Origin: Unio delphinus
Taxonomy: Eukaryota > Mollusca > Bivalvia > Unionida > Unionidae
Assembly: GCA_029339505.1 (NCBI GenBank)
Contig: JAQISU010000166.1
Location: 4,889,001 to 4,953,000 of the forward strand
Direction of reading: 5' to 3'
Length of the DNA stretch: 64,000 nucleotides
Positions 22,110 through 34,649 of the stretch are shown piece by piece. Position 1 is the first letter of the stretch, and each line of letters begins with the position of its first letter. Under the pieces are notes generated by a model. It saw only the letters and a list, made by a program, of their open reading frames with translations, had not been told where the DNA came from and did no database searches. A program made the translations under genes and the position numbers.

Positions 22110-23240
22110 AAATTTAAACAAGATTCCAGACCGAAATTCCAAACATAATAATGTGACAAGTTATTGATAAAACAAGGCTAAAGTACTTAAATTATAATAA
22201 AAATTGCATCTGAGATGTGATGAGATGAAAAAGTATAATGTACATTACAAGATTTTATCCATATACTAAATCTTCTCCTAAAAACCAAAATGAGGAGTCA
22301 CAATAATGGCTTCCATAATAATGAAAACGTAATACTTTTTCAAGACTTTTTACTATTTTAGTCATTTTATAAATTTAAAACTTTTTCAAGATATTATCAA
22401 TACCCGGAAAAGCAATTTTCAAACTTTTAACCTTATCCAGATTTCTAGATGACATGGACCAGAGCACCATACGACTATGTGTTCCTGACTCCATTCCTCC
22501 AGAATTCTTACCGGGCATACGCTGTCCATAAAAAAAATGTGATGACTTTTGCTAGACTCTTTACACCTCATCAGTCACCAATATTACACCTATACAAAAT
22601 CAATGTGAACTGAGCAGGTATAACAGGAAACTGATGTTATGCTTAGGTAGGCAGAACTGAATCAATGTTAGATTGTTTACATATTATCTTTGACATTTAT
22701 GATAGAATAAGAGGGAATCAATTATAACTTGATTGGTTACTCCTCTCATCAAATAGAGGTGTTTGATTGACTACTGACATAGATGTGCTTCTAAGGGCAG
22801 TAGGACAAAAGTACCTCTGTACAGGCTATCCATTGCACATACTGTTTTATAGCTGAAATCTACAGAAACCACTCTAAACCAGTCAACTTGGGAGCAGAAA
22901 TGTTACAGGTACAGTGATGTGTGGTTGAGTAACCATATTACAAAAGCTAATATATTTACACATCAAGCTAATAAAAGTGAATACCTTACTGTTGTAACCT
23001 GCAGAGTTTAAGGCCAAATGCAGATTGTTCCATGAGGGTGTTATATGTAATAAAAAGATCAATGGTGATAACGGCTTTAAAAAACCAGCTGACCCTTGAC
23101 AGAGCCGAGATATTTTTAAAAGAAGAGGTCGATAAAAAATTATTTCTGCAAAAACACATGAATTTGTAATTGTAATTTGGGATGTAGGTAGTATTTTTTA
23201 ATTGCCACCATGTTTTTTGAGGAATATTTAAGCACAGATC
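22110..23240. other. Non-coding stretch
   Basis: AT-rich sequence between the LINE insertion and the terminal-exon candidate at 23.2-23.4 kb. No repeats or exon-like frames were noticed. Confidence 0.4.
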
Positions 23241-23245
23241 GTGTT

Positions 23246-23403
23246 TTATTTCACTTCAAACAGCTTAGGATTTCTTCCAGTACCACAGTATGCTAAATAC
23301 ACTGATAAATAAATATGAAACTCGGGATCACATAACTTAGAAACTTTCTCTTCGTAATGAACTTGTACTGGAGGAGTATTAACCCAGCCACAGGAAGACT
23401 GAT
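23246..23403 (-). CDS. Candidate terminal exon of a second minus-strand gene
   Basis: After the acceptor AAATTTTTTAG come two bases, 51 codons and a TAA stop. The peptide includes QSSCGWVNTPPVQVHYEEKV and AYCGTGRNPKLFEVK. AATAAA overlaps the stop codon, so the 3'UTR could be extremely short. The two leading bases fit the phase 1 end of the exon at 28.1 kb. I do not recognise the protein. A decayed gene fragment is the main alternative. Confidence 0.35.
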
Positions 23404-24515
23404 CTAAAAAATTTCTTGCCTGTTTTGTCATTACCACATTCTAACGATACACAGAAAGCATTCTCCATTCTTCACAAAATAGTGACATAAAGGGCAATCT
23501 GGATCAGAAACCTTTTAAGTTGAAACATAATATTCACAAATAAATAATGTCATTAGTGAAAACAGGTCAGTAATCTTGTGAAGGAAGTAAACAAGCATGT
23601 TGATTTTCTAAAGGTGGAAATTTTTCAGAGAACTACAAGACAATACAACCTTCATTTTGATTTAATTGTCACACATTTTCATGTTAAGTAATCACAATTG
23701 CTGAAGTAAGTATTTTCTTTTATGTCTCCAAAATGACCTGCCAGTGACTCCAACAAAACAGAATGTTAGTAAGAATTCTGAAGAAAAGGAGAATAAATCT
23801 CTGAAGAGTGTAAAACAAAACTTGAGCATCTGCTTGCTCCATGAATAGTCCAGTCCCTGCTACAGGTCCATGACTTAAAATCAATGGCTCATGATTTTTC
23901 AGCTTTGAACGAGATTTTCATTTTGACTATTCCAATTTGGTTTCAAGGGTCAAATGAATCTTCAGTTTTAAAATCTAATGAGAAATCTGGAGGTACCATG
24001 CTATATAGCCCTTAGTCGTACTGTATTAATATCCAGAAACACATTACAATGAGGGTGTAGGTGTACACATTTCTGTTAATCTATAAAAAGCATATTAATT
24101 TGGGCTAGAGAACAGTAACTAAAATTATGGGGACAGGTGCATGTTAAATCACTATGCTGCAATGATTTTTAATGTCTGTCATGATAGAAAGTGATTATTA
24201 ATTAAGACTTCATTTATTCAACCATCAGACAGATCGGAAGGGAAATATTAACTTCAATCTTTGTATCTAACATGTCAGAATTGAGATTTTCCAGAATCAG
24301 TTACTTGGAAATCTAGAAGTCAGGTTGACAGCAATTTTGGCTCCTAGCTATAAAAGGCAGTAGATCTATTTAATCCTGATTGGTTATGCTAAATAAGGGG
24401 CACGTTTCCTACACAAAATATCTTGACTATTAATATGACCCAACCCATTAAGAAATCTAGTCAGTCTATGTTTTTCCAGCAGAAGTGAAACTATAAGAGA
24501 CTGAGACTGAATTTA

Positions 24516-25285
24516 GAATAATAATAAAGACTTTATTTAGAGAAGGTAACTCAATTAGTTACAGAACTAATCTACCTTGAGGTATGTTATGTACAATATA
24601 TACAATACATAAAACATGATGTGAAGAGTCTGGCTCACCACTAAATAATTAAGGAATTTTAAATTTCAAAGTATCAAGCCTGGAACACATGCACAGGCAT
24701 CTGTAAAAACTAAACATATAAGAAACATAAAATATCGTTCTGCATTGAAACATTCAGCTTTGAAAATGATGCAATATTACAGACAAGCAGGCAGTATTTT
24801 TGTTGGTACTAACACTGTTCAATTTTCTAAAGATTTCATCCATTTAAGACACTGATTATGAAATGAAGAAATGCTAGGAGCCTGCCTTATGTCGCTGGGA
24901 ATGTTGTTCCATACTACTGGACCAGTATATTGAAAACTTTTTTAAACAATTCCTTCTTTGGCCTTGGTATAATGTAATTTTTTTCTTCTTATGGACCTTA
25001 AATTTGGAGTACCATCAGCATCTCTTTGGTGAAAGATATTGCTTAGATAGACAGGAATGGATTTTCTGGATACTTTATACATCAATTTGGATTTTCTAAG
25101 AAATATTCTTTCAAGAAATTCTCTCGTAAAACATTTATCCAAGGGGCCTCATGTCTGGCAAGTTGACAGACACAATTTCTGATGGTAGAAGCATGCAACG
25201 CTTTAAAGCACAAAGTATTTGCATCAGTCTCATGTAATTTGTTGGTACCAATATAATGATCTGCTTGAATTAATTTTCTTATATT
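24516..25285 (-). mobile_element. CR1/L2-like LINE fragment, pol C-terminus and 3' tail
   Basis: On the minus strand frames spell LMYKVSRKSIPVYLSNIFHQ, then after a one-base shift FQYTGPVVWNNIPSDIRQAP and a stop at 24,818-24,820. The VVWNNIP block is the usual end of CR1/L2-type reverse transcriptases. The 3' end carries an (ATT)n-type tail at 24,516-24,530. It is 5'-truncated and dead. Confidence 0.75.
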
Positions 25286-25489
25286 TGCATGAATTTATTT
25301 GTTTAAATTCATAGATCACTTTTTTATGAGTATAACTGTTGAGTTCATCTATTTGAAGTCATACAATAATTTTTGTTTAAATTTGTCATCTTGATTGTTG
25401 TAGGAATCAGGTATTCTAAGATTTCATGTATTACTTTAGTTGATATGAGTTACAAGAATCTGCATGAATTCACCAATTTTAGATGATTT

Positions 25490-25645
25490 TCACATATGAT
25501 ATGATAAAGACTTGAGTGTGAACTGACTGAAATTAACATTATTAAGCCATGAAGTGAGATTTCATGTATGCTAAAGACTTGAATATGTGTATTAGCTGAA
25601 AATAACTTAGTCAAGCCAGGTAATGAATTTCATTCATTCATTTGT
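25490..25645. repeat. Imperfect tandem repeat, about 70 bp, two units
   Basis: Two adjacent units share TAAAGACTTGA, an AACTGACTGAAA/TTAGCTGAAA segment, then AAGCCA and ATTTCAT. Similarity is moderate. Confidence 0.45.
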
Positions 25646-25689
25646 GTAACTGAGATGAGAATAGGACTGTTATTAATCAGGGACAAGAG

Positions 25690-26430
25690 AAACGTAAAAG
25701 GGAGGTCTGATGTTTAACCTAGTTGCAAACAGATCCACCAGTGGTGTAATTTTACGAAAGCCTTTAAGCTAGATGATCATGGTACATGTATTTTACTTGA
25801 AAAATTAAAACTTTTAAAGCTTAACAACTCTTTGAATTAATTTAAGTCATATCTGAAATGACGAGAAGGAAAAGTTGGCATAAACATAGTCATGTCTGAC
25901 AAAAAGCTTGTATCATGTGGAGTACTGCAATGATCTATTTTCGGGCCACTACTATTTATTATGTTTAAAAATAATCTGTATTTGCATACAGGAAATACTG
26001 AAACTGATATCTATACTAACGATACCATCTTACATGATATTAGCTCATCTAAAGCTATTGTCGAAAGAAACTGACATAATGCTCTTGTAAAACTCTCTGA
26101 TGAGTGTAAACATAATAGAATGGTCATTAATTTTTGACAAAACCTAAATAATCCTGACCACTCAGGAGAAACTTAACTGATAAATGAATTAAAGATAATA
26201 TTCTAACCTAAATTTTACTGACATGGAAATGAAAAATGTTACATAATATAAATTTTGGGGAGTTGATAGCAATAGGTTATGATCAAAGCATATCAGTAAT
26301 GCTAACAAAAGGAGTGTTATCTAGCTATTAGACAAAATATAAAGAAAGAAAAATTGAATCTTAAACTACAGGATAATCTTAATTGACTGCAACATCATAT
26401 AGGATAACAATAGTCAAAAAAAAGTTTAAA
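25690..26430 (+). mobile_element. CR1/L2-like LINE fragment, central reverse transcriptase
   Basis: Plus-strand frames spell KAFKLDDHG, LLEKLKLLKLNN, LISCGVLQ, IFGPLLFIMF, DTILHDISSSKAIVE and SKHISNANKR. These match the A, B, C and downstream blocks of CR1/L2 reverse transcriptases in order. Several stops and substitutions break the frame. It lies close to, and in opposite orientation from, the fragment at 24.5-25.3 kb, so the two are separate insertions or products of a rearrangement. Confidence 0.75.
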
Positions 26431-26439
26431 AGTGGAAAG

Positions 26440-28100
26440 ACTTCAAACATCAACCATCAGAATTATCCACAACAACAGAGTTGATAGTGCCAATTAATGT
26501 ATGAAGGGTCAATTAAAGTACTAATCGTCTAAGGATCCTATGCCCATCTATATACCATCTATGATATGATATGCTGAGTAAAATAACAAATAATATCAAT
26601 GTCATCTAAATAACTTTCTCCTTCCTAAACCCCAAACGGCATATCTCAGGTCTAATCATCTGGAACTGTCTAAAGATAGTAATGAAGCATCAACAGTGCC
26701 TTTCATTATACATGTTTGAAATTGATGCATCCCGATAATGTCTTTAATTGGTATATTTGTATTACATAAAATGTCCCTTGGTGCTCACATGTGTTTGTGT
26801 TTTCAGTCATGCATATTGGTGTACACTACACAATGCTGTGTACTTTATGTGCTTAATTCATTATACCTTTTTTTTTACATGATGTTTATTTGTCAGCTGT
26901 ATTTGTATATACATGTACTTGCATGTACTTGTACAAATTCATATTGTCAAAGGGTGTGTACTTCCTCCCCAGCTAGTAGCTACACAAGACTGGATTGGTG
27001 CGAAAAGATGGGGTCCTGGATAAATGCAGCTTAGTAGCTGCATACCAGAAAACCCATTGGAGATGATGGTAGAATTGTTACAAGCTTAGCCAATTAATAT
27101 ACAAGGCCCATGTTTTATGGTCACTTGGTAAATTAACAAGTGAGCTACAAATTAAGTGGCATTTTCTTAATAACCTACATCAAGATTCTACAATTATTGA
27201 ACATGTTTAAATATGGGGGATTCAACAAAGTACTTATATGTGATTTTGGAACATGTAATCAAAGTTATGGTAATAACATATGAATAAAATTCCTATGTGT
27301 ATAAACACAATAATCATTTCTTTTCTTTCAAAATAAAGAGAAAAAAAAAAACAGTCAAAATGCTTCAAAGCAAAAGAATGATCATATGGTACTGTCCTAG
27401 GCTACAATGTAAATATTACTTGAAGACTTAACATATATGTATGTATATCATTTAATGACAGGTAAGCACAATCCTAGCTATATTGCCAATTAAAGTTTTA
27501 AAAATGTCAAGGTAAAAACTGCACACAAATTTCAGTACACCTTTCCAAAGTCAATGGAAGCATGTAGTCTTGCAAAATAAAAGATAAAAAGACATAAGAA
27601 ATAAATGAGAAAGGTAAAAAAAAAATCCTACAAATAGTGTTAAAATATATTATATTAATTGCATTATTTTAAAAGTCAAAGATTTAATGTGGAACATCAT
27701 CAGAAGCATGTTAACTGAGTTCAAATAAAATAAAGGACTGTCTCATAGGGTGAACCTTGATGTGTTCAAGAAGAGGTACATTTTAGTTGACTGTTCTGCA
27801 AATATTAGCTTGATGTCTGTAATCATGCATTCTAGAACAAACCCTGGGTATGATAAATGTCTTATGCATGGTGCACAATACCACATCAATCTCTGTGATT
27901 TATTCTGTACAAGGCACAACAGTCTCATTGAATGAACTTAAAAAATATTATGAACTTTAGTAATTTAATTACAGTTAAAATCAGTTTTTCAATAAGCTCT
28001 AATGCTCATACATATGTTTTACTTCAGTTTTGTTCTAATATTTATATTCAAATTAAATATTATAAACAAATCACTGTTGTTTACATATTTTTGTTAACTT
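26440..28100. other. Non-coding stretch
   Basis: AT-rich sequence. 27,743-27,935 is open on both strands but shows no family features. Nothing else was accepted. Confidence 0.4.
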
Positions 28101-28102
28101 AC

Positions 28103-28153
28103 CTGTAACAATAAGGAAAATATCTATTTTGTCCAAGTTTCTTGCTGCAAGTA
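28103..28153 (-). CDS. Candidate exon of the second minus-strand gene
   Basis: An acceptor (TTGACTGCAG) and a perfect donor (TTACAG followed by GTAAGT) bound 51 bp. The open frame is two bases, sixteen codons (LAARNLDKIDIFLIVT) and one base, so the exon is phase 1 at both ends. It joins the 28.5 kb exon to give Val at the junction. Confidence 0.4.
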
Positions 28154-28462
28154 CTGCAGTCAACATTAATTTTAAATAACAAGATTTTTTAACATATTTT
28201 CATTATTTCAATAGGAACACAATGGCAAGAACAGTCCAGGTTGTATGGTTCCAACAAATCTTAACTTTTTCCCCAAGATAAGTATGAATTAAGCAGTTTT
28301 GAAAATATAAGAAAAAAATATTCAACAGAAACAGCATACTGCTTACCAAGAATGAATAGCTTGATAGATGTAACCTTTTTCTTTTGTTATACTTGAAAAA
28401 TCTGCATGATATGAAAATGAATTCACACCTATATCCAGCCTTACAATTCATGATACACATAC

Positions 28463-28528
28463 CTCCTCTAGCTCTGGTGAACACTTTGATGCTGTCAATT
28501 GATAAGCGTAGAAACTTTGGTCTTTTAT
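28463..28528 (-). CDS. Candidate exon of the second minus-strand gene
   Basis: The acceptor region TTTTTGTATTTGTGCTTAAA, then CGGATAG, is followed by 66 bp and the donor GTATGT. The frame that agrees with the next exon is two bases, 21 codons (KRPKFLRLSIDSIKVFTRAR, then G) and one base. A second frame (IKDQSFYAYQLTASKCSPEL, then EE) is also open, so the reading is not certain. Confidence 0.4.
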
Positions 28529-28599
28529 CTATCCGTTTAAGCACAAATACAAAAAGTCAACTGCATGCACTCACCTAAATGATTATTACATAATGCAAA

Positions 28600-29400
28600 A
28601 CTTTAAAGCTAAATATTGCTAATAATTCCAACATTGATAAAATTCACCCTATTCTTTGGCACTTAGCCTTACAGATAATCAGATTTGGATGTATGGTCCC
28701 TAATCAATGCAATTGTCTGAACTGTAATTGACCTATGCTCTCCCTTTGACATTTCACCTCACACTGTCCAAAGCCAGGTAAATGTGGAGTGTATAAATAC
28801 ATATGTACCATTCAGCAAGCTACCATAACACTATACAGTACTGAATGTGTAATGGAAGTTAAATGACCACCACAAATTGGCATTGATCACTTGCCCCAAG
28901 GGTATAATATTACCTAACCCCTTTTCAACAGGTACAGCCAATACTGGTCACAATTTATTGAGGTCAAAAATGGTGCATCTCTCATGTGTGCAATCCTAAA
29001 ACAATTTTCACTTGCAGATATTGTTTTTATAGCAAAAGGTATACAAGTTCTTGAAATTAATGCAACTGACCATTGGGAAATATAAAAGTACTGTCCAAAA
29101 ATAATCAACCATCATGTTACTACTCTGTCTGAGATAAAGCAAGAATTCATAATTTACAAGTGACTATTTAATACAGTTTACACCATGTGATAATGAAGTA
29201 CATTAACTTGATGTCCAAGGCAGAACAAAAACTGCTCACCAGATTTTACAGTAAAATTTCAAAGCTACATTTAAGGGCAATAATCTAGAAAATTAACTTC
29301 ATGAATGCTAGCAAGGTACAGGACAGGCCTTCAAAAGACATGTTAGCAAAAAATTTATAGAAATTATCCTTGGAACTCTGTACCAAATGTTTAACTGAAA
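28600..29400. other. Non-coding stretch (candidate intron)
   Basis: AT-rich sequence with no accepted exon or repeat. Confidence 0.4.
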
Positions 29401-30560
29401 CTTCAGTGCAGAAACCATATTTCTTCTGCCAGTCAGTGACCTTTACCTTTGATCTTTTGACTCTGAAATTAACACAAGTTTTTCCTTGCCAAAAGAGTGG
29501 AAACCGTTGTGGACGTGAAAGACCACCTCTCTATTTCTCTCTTTTATGTACTTTATCATTTAATTTCTGCAGCAATAAATTACTTGAGCTCTACCACCAC
29601 TTTGTACAGTTTCTGTCCTAAACTGTCATTATTTTGCATAAGCCCTACCACACTATGTACAGTCTGTCCTAAACTGGCATTATTTTGTATAATACTATAA
29701 GCATTACCAACACTTTGTACAGTTTCTGTCCTAAGCTGCCATTATTTTGTATAAGCCCACCAATATCCTGTATATGTGAGTGGTGTGTGGATGTGCTGAA
29801 TGTGATATCATGCCACCTTTTCTGATAATGGTCTTTCTATTGTCATGAGAACAACTGTTTCACTATTTGTCAATTTCTTCCATCCAAACTGCTTAAACAA
29901 TTGTACTGTAAACAAGCACATTATACATCCACCTTGTGCAGCGTAGTCCTATATGCAAATAACTCAAATTATTGTCAGTGACTTTGACATTTGACCTTTA
30001 GACCTCAAAATCATGAGGCCTCTCCTTTTTCCCAAATGAAAGATATCCATAATGTCTGGCTCAAGCTTGTGATGCAGAACTGATGTTTTTGTGTAGAAAC
30101 CATTGTTCCCCCCCCCCCCCAATCTCAGTCACCTTGCCATTTGACCCCAAAATCATTAAGCTTCTTCCAAGGTTACCCCAAGTGGAAGCCATCAACAATG
30201 TTTAGTCCAGGTAGGTGATCTTATTGTGTGGAAACTATTTTTATTATTTCAATCACAAACAATTGATGCTTTGACCCTTGTGACATTGAAACTGATTGGG
30301 GTTCCCCTAATCCCATGTGCAAACCATTTATGTGCAGAACTACTCTTCTTTTTTCAGTTAGTTATCTTTATCTTTAAACCCAACAGGACTCATCATTATC
30401 TCAATGGCAAACCATACATAATGTATGATAACCACCTGTGGTAGAAAACTTGAGTTTTTGTACATAAATAATTTCAGTCACACAGACCTTGGAGTTTATA
30501 CAGGTTTTTTCTTCTTCTGTATATCAAGTGCAAGCCATATAGAAAGTTTGCTAACTACAG
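29400..30560. repeat. Diverged interspersed/tandem repeat with TGACCTTTGACC-like words
   Basis: Loose units of roughly 180-270 bp repeat the words CAGTGACC/CAGTCACC, TTTGACC, CAAAATCAT, GTGTAGAAACCAT and a poly-C run at 30,108-30,120. Sequences built from similar words recur at 47.2-47.9 kb, 53.0-53.3 kb and 59.9-60.6 kb. Unit boundaries cannot be fixed by eye. Confidence 0.45.
29588..29758. repeat. Tandem repeat, about 57-60 bp, three units
   Basis: Three adjacent units share ACCACTTTGTACAGTTTCTG (with small changes), then GTCCTAA and CTGNCATTATTTTGNATAAG. It lies inside a larger region of diverged interspersed repeat (29.4-30.5 kb). Confidence 0.8.
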
Positions 30561-31048
30561 ATTACTGTCAACTCAGGTTAACATTCTGAAACCAAATTAG
30601 TAATAGATGGATCAACAGAGACAACATTATAATAATAATCAAAAGCATATACCAGCAATAACTGAAATCTGAACATCAAAAAATAGAAAACTTTAAATTT
30701 CTATCCAACAAATTATTTTATGCATTAAATATTATAGAGTGAAGGAGATTTTGGTTTCAGTCACCATTCACATGTGATACTATGAGGAGAGAATTATGAA
30801 AATACTGATAAAGCATAGCACTCACCTAGTGTAGATACCATTTGCATTCCATTTAGAATGTGTGAAGCACATTTTTTATCGACATACAAGTTTTAATTTA
30901 TATGTTTTTTTAAAATAAAACTTTCTTAATTAAGTTAAGACTGGTTGCAAAGCTGACATGATTTATAACTGCTCACTATTCAACTGCTTCAGATCAACAG
31001 AACATGGAGCAAGTCTTGGGAAAGCACAAAGCAAAAATAGTTACATAC

Positions 31049-31082
31049 CTGTGATAACCAGTGAGAGGAATGCAGACTGCAA
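31049..31082 (-). CDS. Candidate 34-bp exon whose acceptor uses a (CT)n tract
   Basis: On the minus strand the long (CT)n run leads into an acceptor (GTAACTTAG), 34 bp and a perfect donor (TATCACAG followed by GTATGT). Eleven codons (LQSAFLSLVIT) plus one base give phase 0 at the start and phase 1 at the end, which fits the 28.5 kb exon. The exon is very short, so chance is possible. Confidence 0.3.
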
Positions 31083-31103
31083 CTAAGTTACAGCTTAGGA
31101 CAT

Positions 31104-31105
<2 letters not shown>

Positions 31106-31194
<89 letters not shown>

Positions 31195-31204
31195 GGGGGG
31201 GGGG
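31106..31204. repeat. (AG)n microsatellite followed by a 13-base G run
   Basis: About 42 uninterrupted AG units (31,106-31,189), then AAGAGGGG and a homopolymer G run to 31,204. It explains the Ser/Leu and Arg/Glu repeats seen in translated frames here. Confidence 0.97.
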
Positions 31205-31309
31205 CAAATATGGCAATGCTGACCTGTCACCAACATGATTTGGAATGGACCAGAAATACCAGGTTTAGCAAACATGGTCACAATTTGACTATGGTCATTT
31301 AGTCTCATT

Positions 31310-32145
31310 TCTATGATGACATTTATTTTATAGTTATAACAATAGCTTATTAAATTTTACAAAAATGTTGTAGTTCTATTGAACCATTCAAATGTCATGT
31401 TCAATTAAATTGTTATATTTTACATATGGGGACTCATGTTGTTCTATTCTATATCTTTTCTCAGATTTCTGTTATTCCATCTATTACTTTCATTTTTTAT
31501 TGTATTGTTTGCTTGATCAGAGCAATAACAATATGTTCAATCACCAAGACAATGAGAATCAAAGTACTACAACAGGTGGGTGATTACATATTCCCACCCC
31601 ACATTTGCTCATTTCTAAAATAAAAGGTGCATATTTAAGGTATACTAGCATTGAATGTATAAAACTGCCAGATCTTAGAGCATATCTAAGCCTGAATGCT
31701 CTCAAATTTGGTCAACATTTGTTCGATGTAGGTTCAGAAAAAGTCATTAAAAGTTTGTGATATTTTAGTAATGTTAACCAATATATGGACCAGCAACATT
31801 TTGCACTGGTATTAATCAAACTTACTCCAGTTATGTTTTATGTTTTGTTTAGAAGTTTCCAGCCTGTGAAAATGAACCAAATTGGTAACAATGGAAACAA
31901 ACATATGAGGTCATCAGTGACACCGGGATCTAATGATAACTGTTCCAATTAAATGATATAACATCACATCTTTGCTTTAGAAAACTTTTTAGTGGGAATT
32001 ATTACATCAAATGTGAAAATGCAAGCAAGAGTCAAAGTCAATTTACTTTATATTATGCATATATCTGAATAATTTACTGGTCCTGCTGACAAAAACTACA
32101 TTATTTAACATGATCATCAATACAGTCTTTGATAGGTAACATTGT
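31310..32145. other. Non-coding stretch
   Basis: AT-rich sequence with no accepted gene or repeat. Confidence 0.4.
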
Positions 32146-32150
32146 AAAGA

Positions 32151-32402
32151 TTGTGTGTGTGTGTGATTTGGATTTTTTAATTTTCCGGTCATATCACTAT
32201 GATATAGGCAGTGGGGCATCATGCCACAGACATGAAGCATCATGTCCATCCCAGTCATATTATCCTGACCAGCCATAACAATAACATCTTAATGCTGAGT
32301 GCATAGCGAGGCAGCTATTAGTACCATTTTGATAAGTCTTGGTATGGCTCTGCCAGGGTTCGAACCTGCAACCTCCTGCATCCATCCACTAACCACTAGT
32401 TA
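32151..32402 (-). mobile_element. tRNA-derived SINE, copy 2
   Basis: Minus-strand copy of the SINE seen at 47.9 kb. The head ends near 32,400 with a box A-like CTAGTGGTTAGTGG and box B GGTTCGAACC (32,357-32,366). The body words GGTACTAATAGCTGCCTCGC and GACTGGGATGGACATGATG follow. The 3' end carries (CA)n instead of (ACAA)n. Confidence 0.8.
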
Positions 32403-32409
32403 AAAGTAT

Positions 32410-34065
32410 TGTAAAGAAACATTTGTTACAACACTAAAGTCTAAAGCTAATTAACTGCAAGAAGGAAAAAAAATTATATAAAAAAAATTAACAATTTATT
32501 TCCCTAGAATACAAAGTGAATATGAGAAATTTGCAGGTAAAACATATACAGCAAATGCAGCAACTGCAAGTTGTTTGTGATACAGTATACAACTATCACT
32601 TGTTTACAAATAAAGAGTTACTTGTTAAAATATAAAGAGTTGTAAACATCATATGAAGAATCATTTTGATTAAATATTCATTGTATAGTACCATATACAC
32701 ATTAGAAACATGGTAAACACTGCAGCCTTATTTAGAAGCAATTTAAAAGGTTTTTTTTTTATTTGGTAATAAACATTATACTTGATGGTAAATATCTGAA
32801 AGCCATTCATACTAAGTTGCTTTCTATAAAATCGACTTTGAAGAAAGAAACAGGATACTGGGTTATACCATCCACTGACCTGGTCTTTATTACAAGAGAA
32901 TCTCTAGAAAAATATCTGCTAAATATATATCACAGAAACATTTATCCTGAGCTCTCTGTTAGTACTTGCAACACATCCTCAACCTTTAAATGCGGATTTG
33001 GATGCAAGCTATTCTAAAATTGTTTACTATGTGGACCGTTAGATTTGTGAATCTATGAATATGCAACACTTACACATTCCCAATTAGGTTACATGACCAA
33101 TATATATAAGAATTCTTTGCAAATTGAGCAGAGGATGAGGTATTAAAATTTAACTAAATATAAAGAGGGTAATAACAATGTCAAATTATGAGATCTACTA
33201 TTCTTACTTTGAATGTAAAAATCTTATGGACTTTTTTTTCCTAACCTAGACACACACACACACCCATTGTCCCATCAGCATCTCCTAGTATCTGGAGACT
33301 GAGGGTTCTGGACTCCCAATGCCAAAAGCCTAAACAGGGCTCTGCCATACTGCAAAATATTTTGTTAAATAATTATTTGCAACTGTTCTCATAGTATTAA
33401 TTAGCATTCAAATCTTTAGATGTCTCAACAAACTGTCAGGCAATGTAAGTGTAGATTAAATACATTAAATGTAATTTTCACATTTATATACACTGCAGAA
33501 GTCATTTAAAAAAGCATGCAGTGAGTCATACAATATAATTTTTCTTTAGAAAAAATAAATTGTCACTAATACAAACACCTTTCCAAACTCAATATAAACA
33601 TTTTGGTACAAAATGCCTGGCATGAGTATTTGTGTAAAAACATGCCATAATTACAGTCCTAAGTGACACTTTACAATAGGAGATCTTTGGGCTGGGTGCA
33701 TGTTGCCACTATAAGGATACAGTCATAATTGATGGGGTAAATTTGAGTAATAAGCCTTGCTCACAAACACAAAATGGTAGACAACCTTAGAGGATCCAGT
33801 TAGGGGATTTAATAACTGCATATTTTGGAGTTCAAGTTTAACAATGAATTCAAACTTGCACTGCTATATGCTCTGGTTCTTCTTAAATTTTACAGTAGAT
33901 ATCTTCCTTTAATCACCTCCAAATACCCAAGTCATCATTAAATATACTACCCATCCATCTGGTACCAACTGCATAATGTATGAATACTGACAAGCAGTTT
34001 CATAATAATGAGTGGAAATAAAGGAAATTATGTGAATGTATTGTTGTATATACATAATGTGCGTG
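32410..34065. other. Non-coding stretch
   Basis: AT-rich, with a short (AC)n run at 33,250-33,264. The frame at 32,763-33,017 lacks family features or splice context and was not called. Confidence 0.4.
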
Positions 34066-34068
34066 TGT

Positions 34069-34083
34069 GCGTCTGTCTGTCTG

Positions 34084-34130
<47 letters not shown>

Positions 34131-34131
34131 A
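34069..34131. repeat. Compound microsatellite (TCTG)n(TA)n(TG)n
   Basis: Three adjoining simple repeats: CTGT units at 34,071-34,084, TA to about 34,104 and TG to 34,130. Confidence 0.95.
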
Positions 34132-34494
34132 TTCCTTTGTATGAGGGCATCAAGGTAGATTAGTTCTTAGCTGTGTTACCATCTATAAATACAATCACTA
34201 TTATTATTTTAACAAATACTTGTGCCTTTTTAAGCTGGGTGGAATAGAAGCAGAGTACAGAACTTTCAATGTAAATTTTTCAGTAGCTTCAAGTTCAAGT
34301 GTTCAATATGGTAACCCTACCTTGTTTAAGAGATAAACTGAGAGGACTGATCTGTTTGTACATATATACAATATAATGGAAAATTAACAGAATGTAATTA
34401 AACCTATGCTCTTATCAAAACTTAGTTTTGCATGTCATATTTTAAAACCAAAATTCTTCATTGTTTAAATTTCTTAGTACTACTTTCAGGCTAA

Positions 34495-34645
34495 CCTGTC
34501 GTAACACTAACCTCTTAATGGTTAATGTTGAATGCCTTGCGAGGCAGCTGCTAGTACCATTTTTATAAGTCTTTGGTATGACTCTGCCAGAGATCAAACT
34601 CACAACCTCCTACAACCAAGGCAGATACTCTAGCCACTAGTGTGA
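34495..34645 (-). mobile_element. tRNA-derived SINE, copy 3 (5' half only)
   Basis: It has the same head and central words as the other copies (box A-like CACTAGTGGCTAGAG, then GGTACTAGCAGCTGCCTCGC) but stops after the GTTAGTGTTACGAC-like segment. Box B is degraded (AGTTTGATCTC). Confidence 0.75.
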
Positions 34646-34649
34646 TCAA

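Noticed and set aside
30840..30905. Minus-strand segment with a perfect donor (CTAG followed by GTGAGTG) reading CASHILNGMQMVSTL
   Set aside because: There is no AG that could act as an acceptor without an in-frame stop, so it can only be a first exon. That is not supported by promoter-like sequence.
31102..31302. Arg/Glu and Ser/Leu repeat proteins
   Set aside because: These are translations of the (AG)n microsatellite, not genes.
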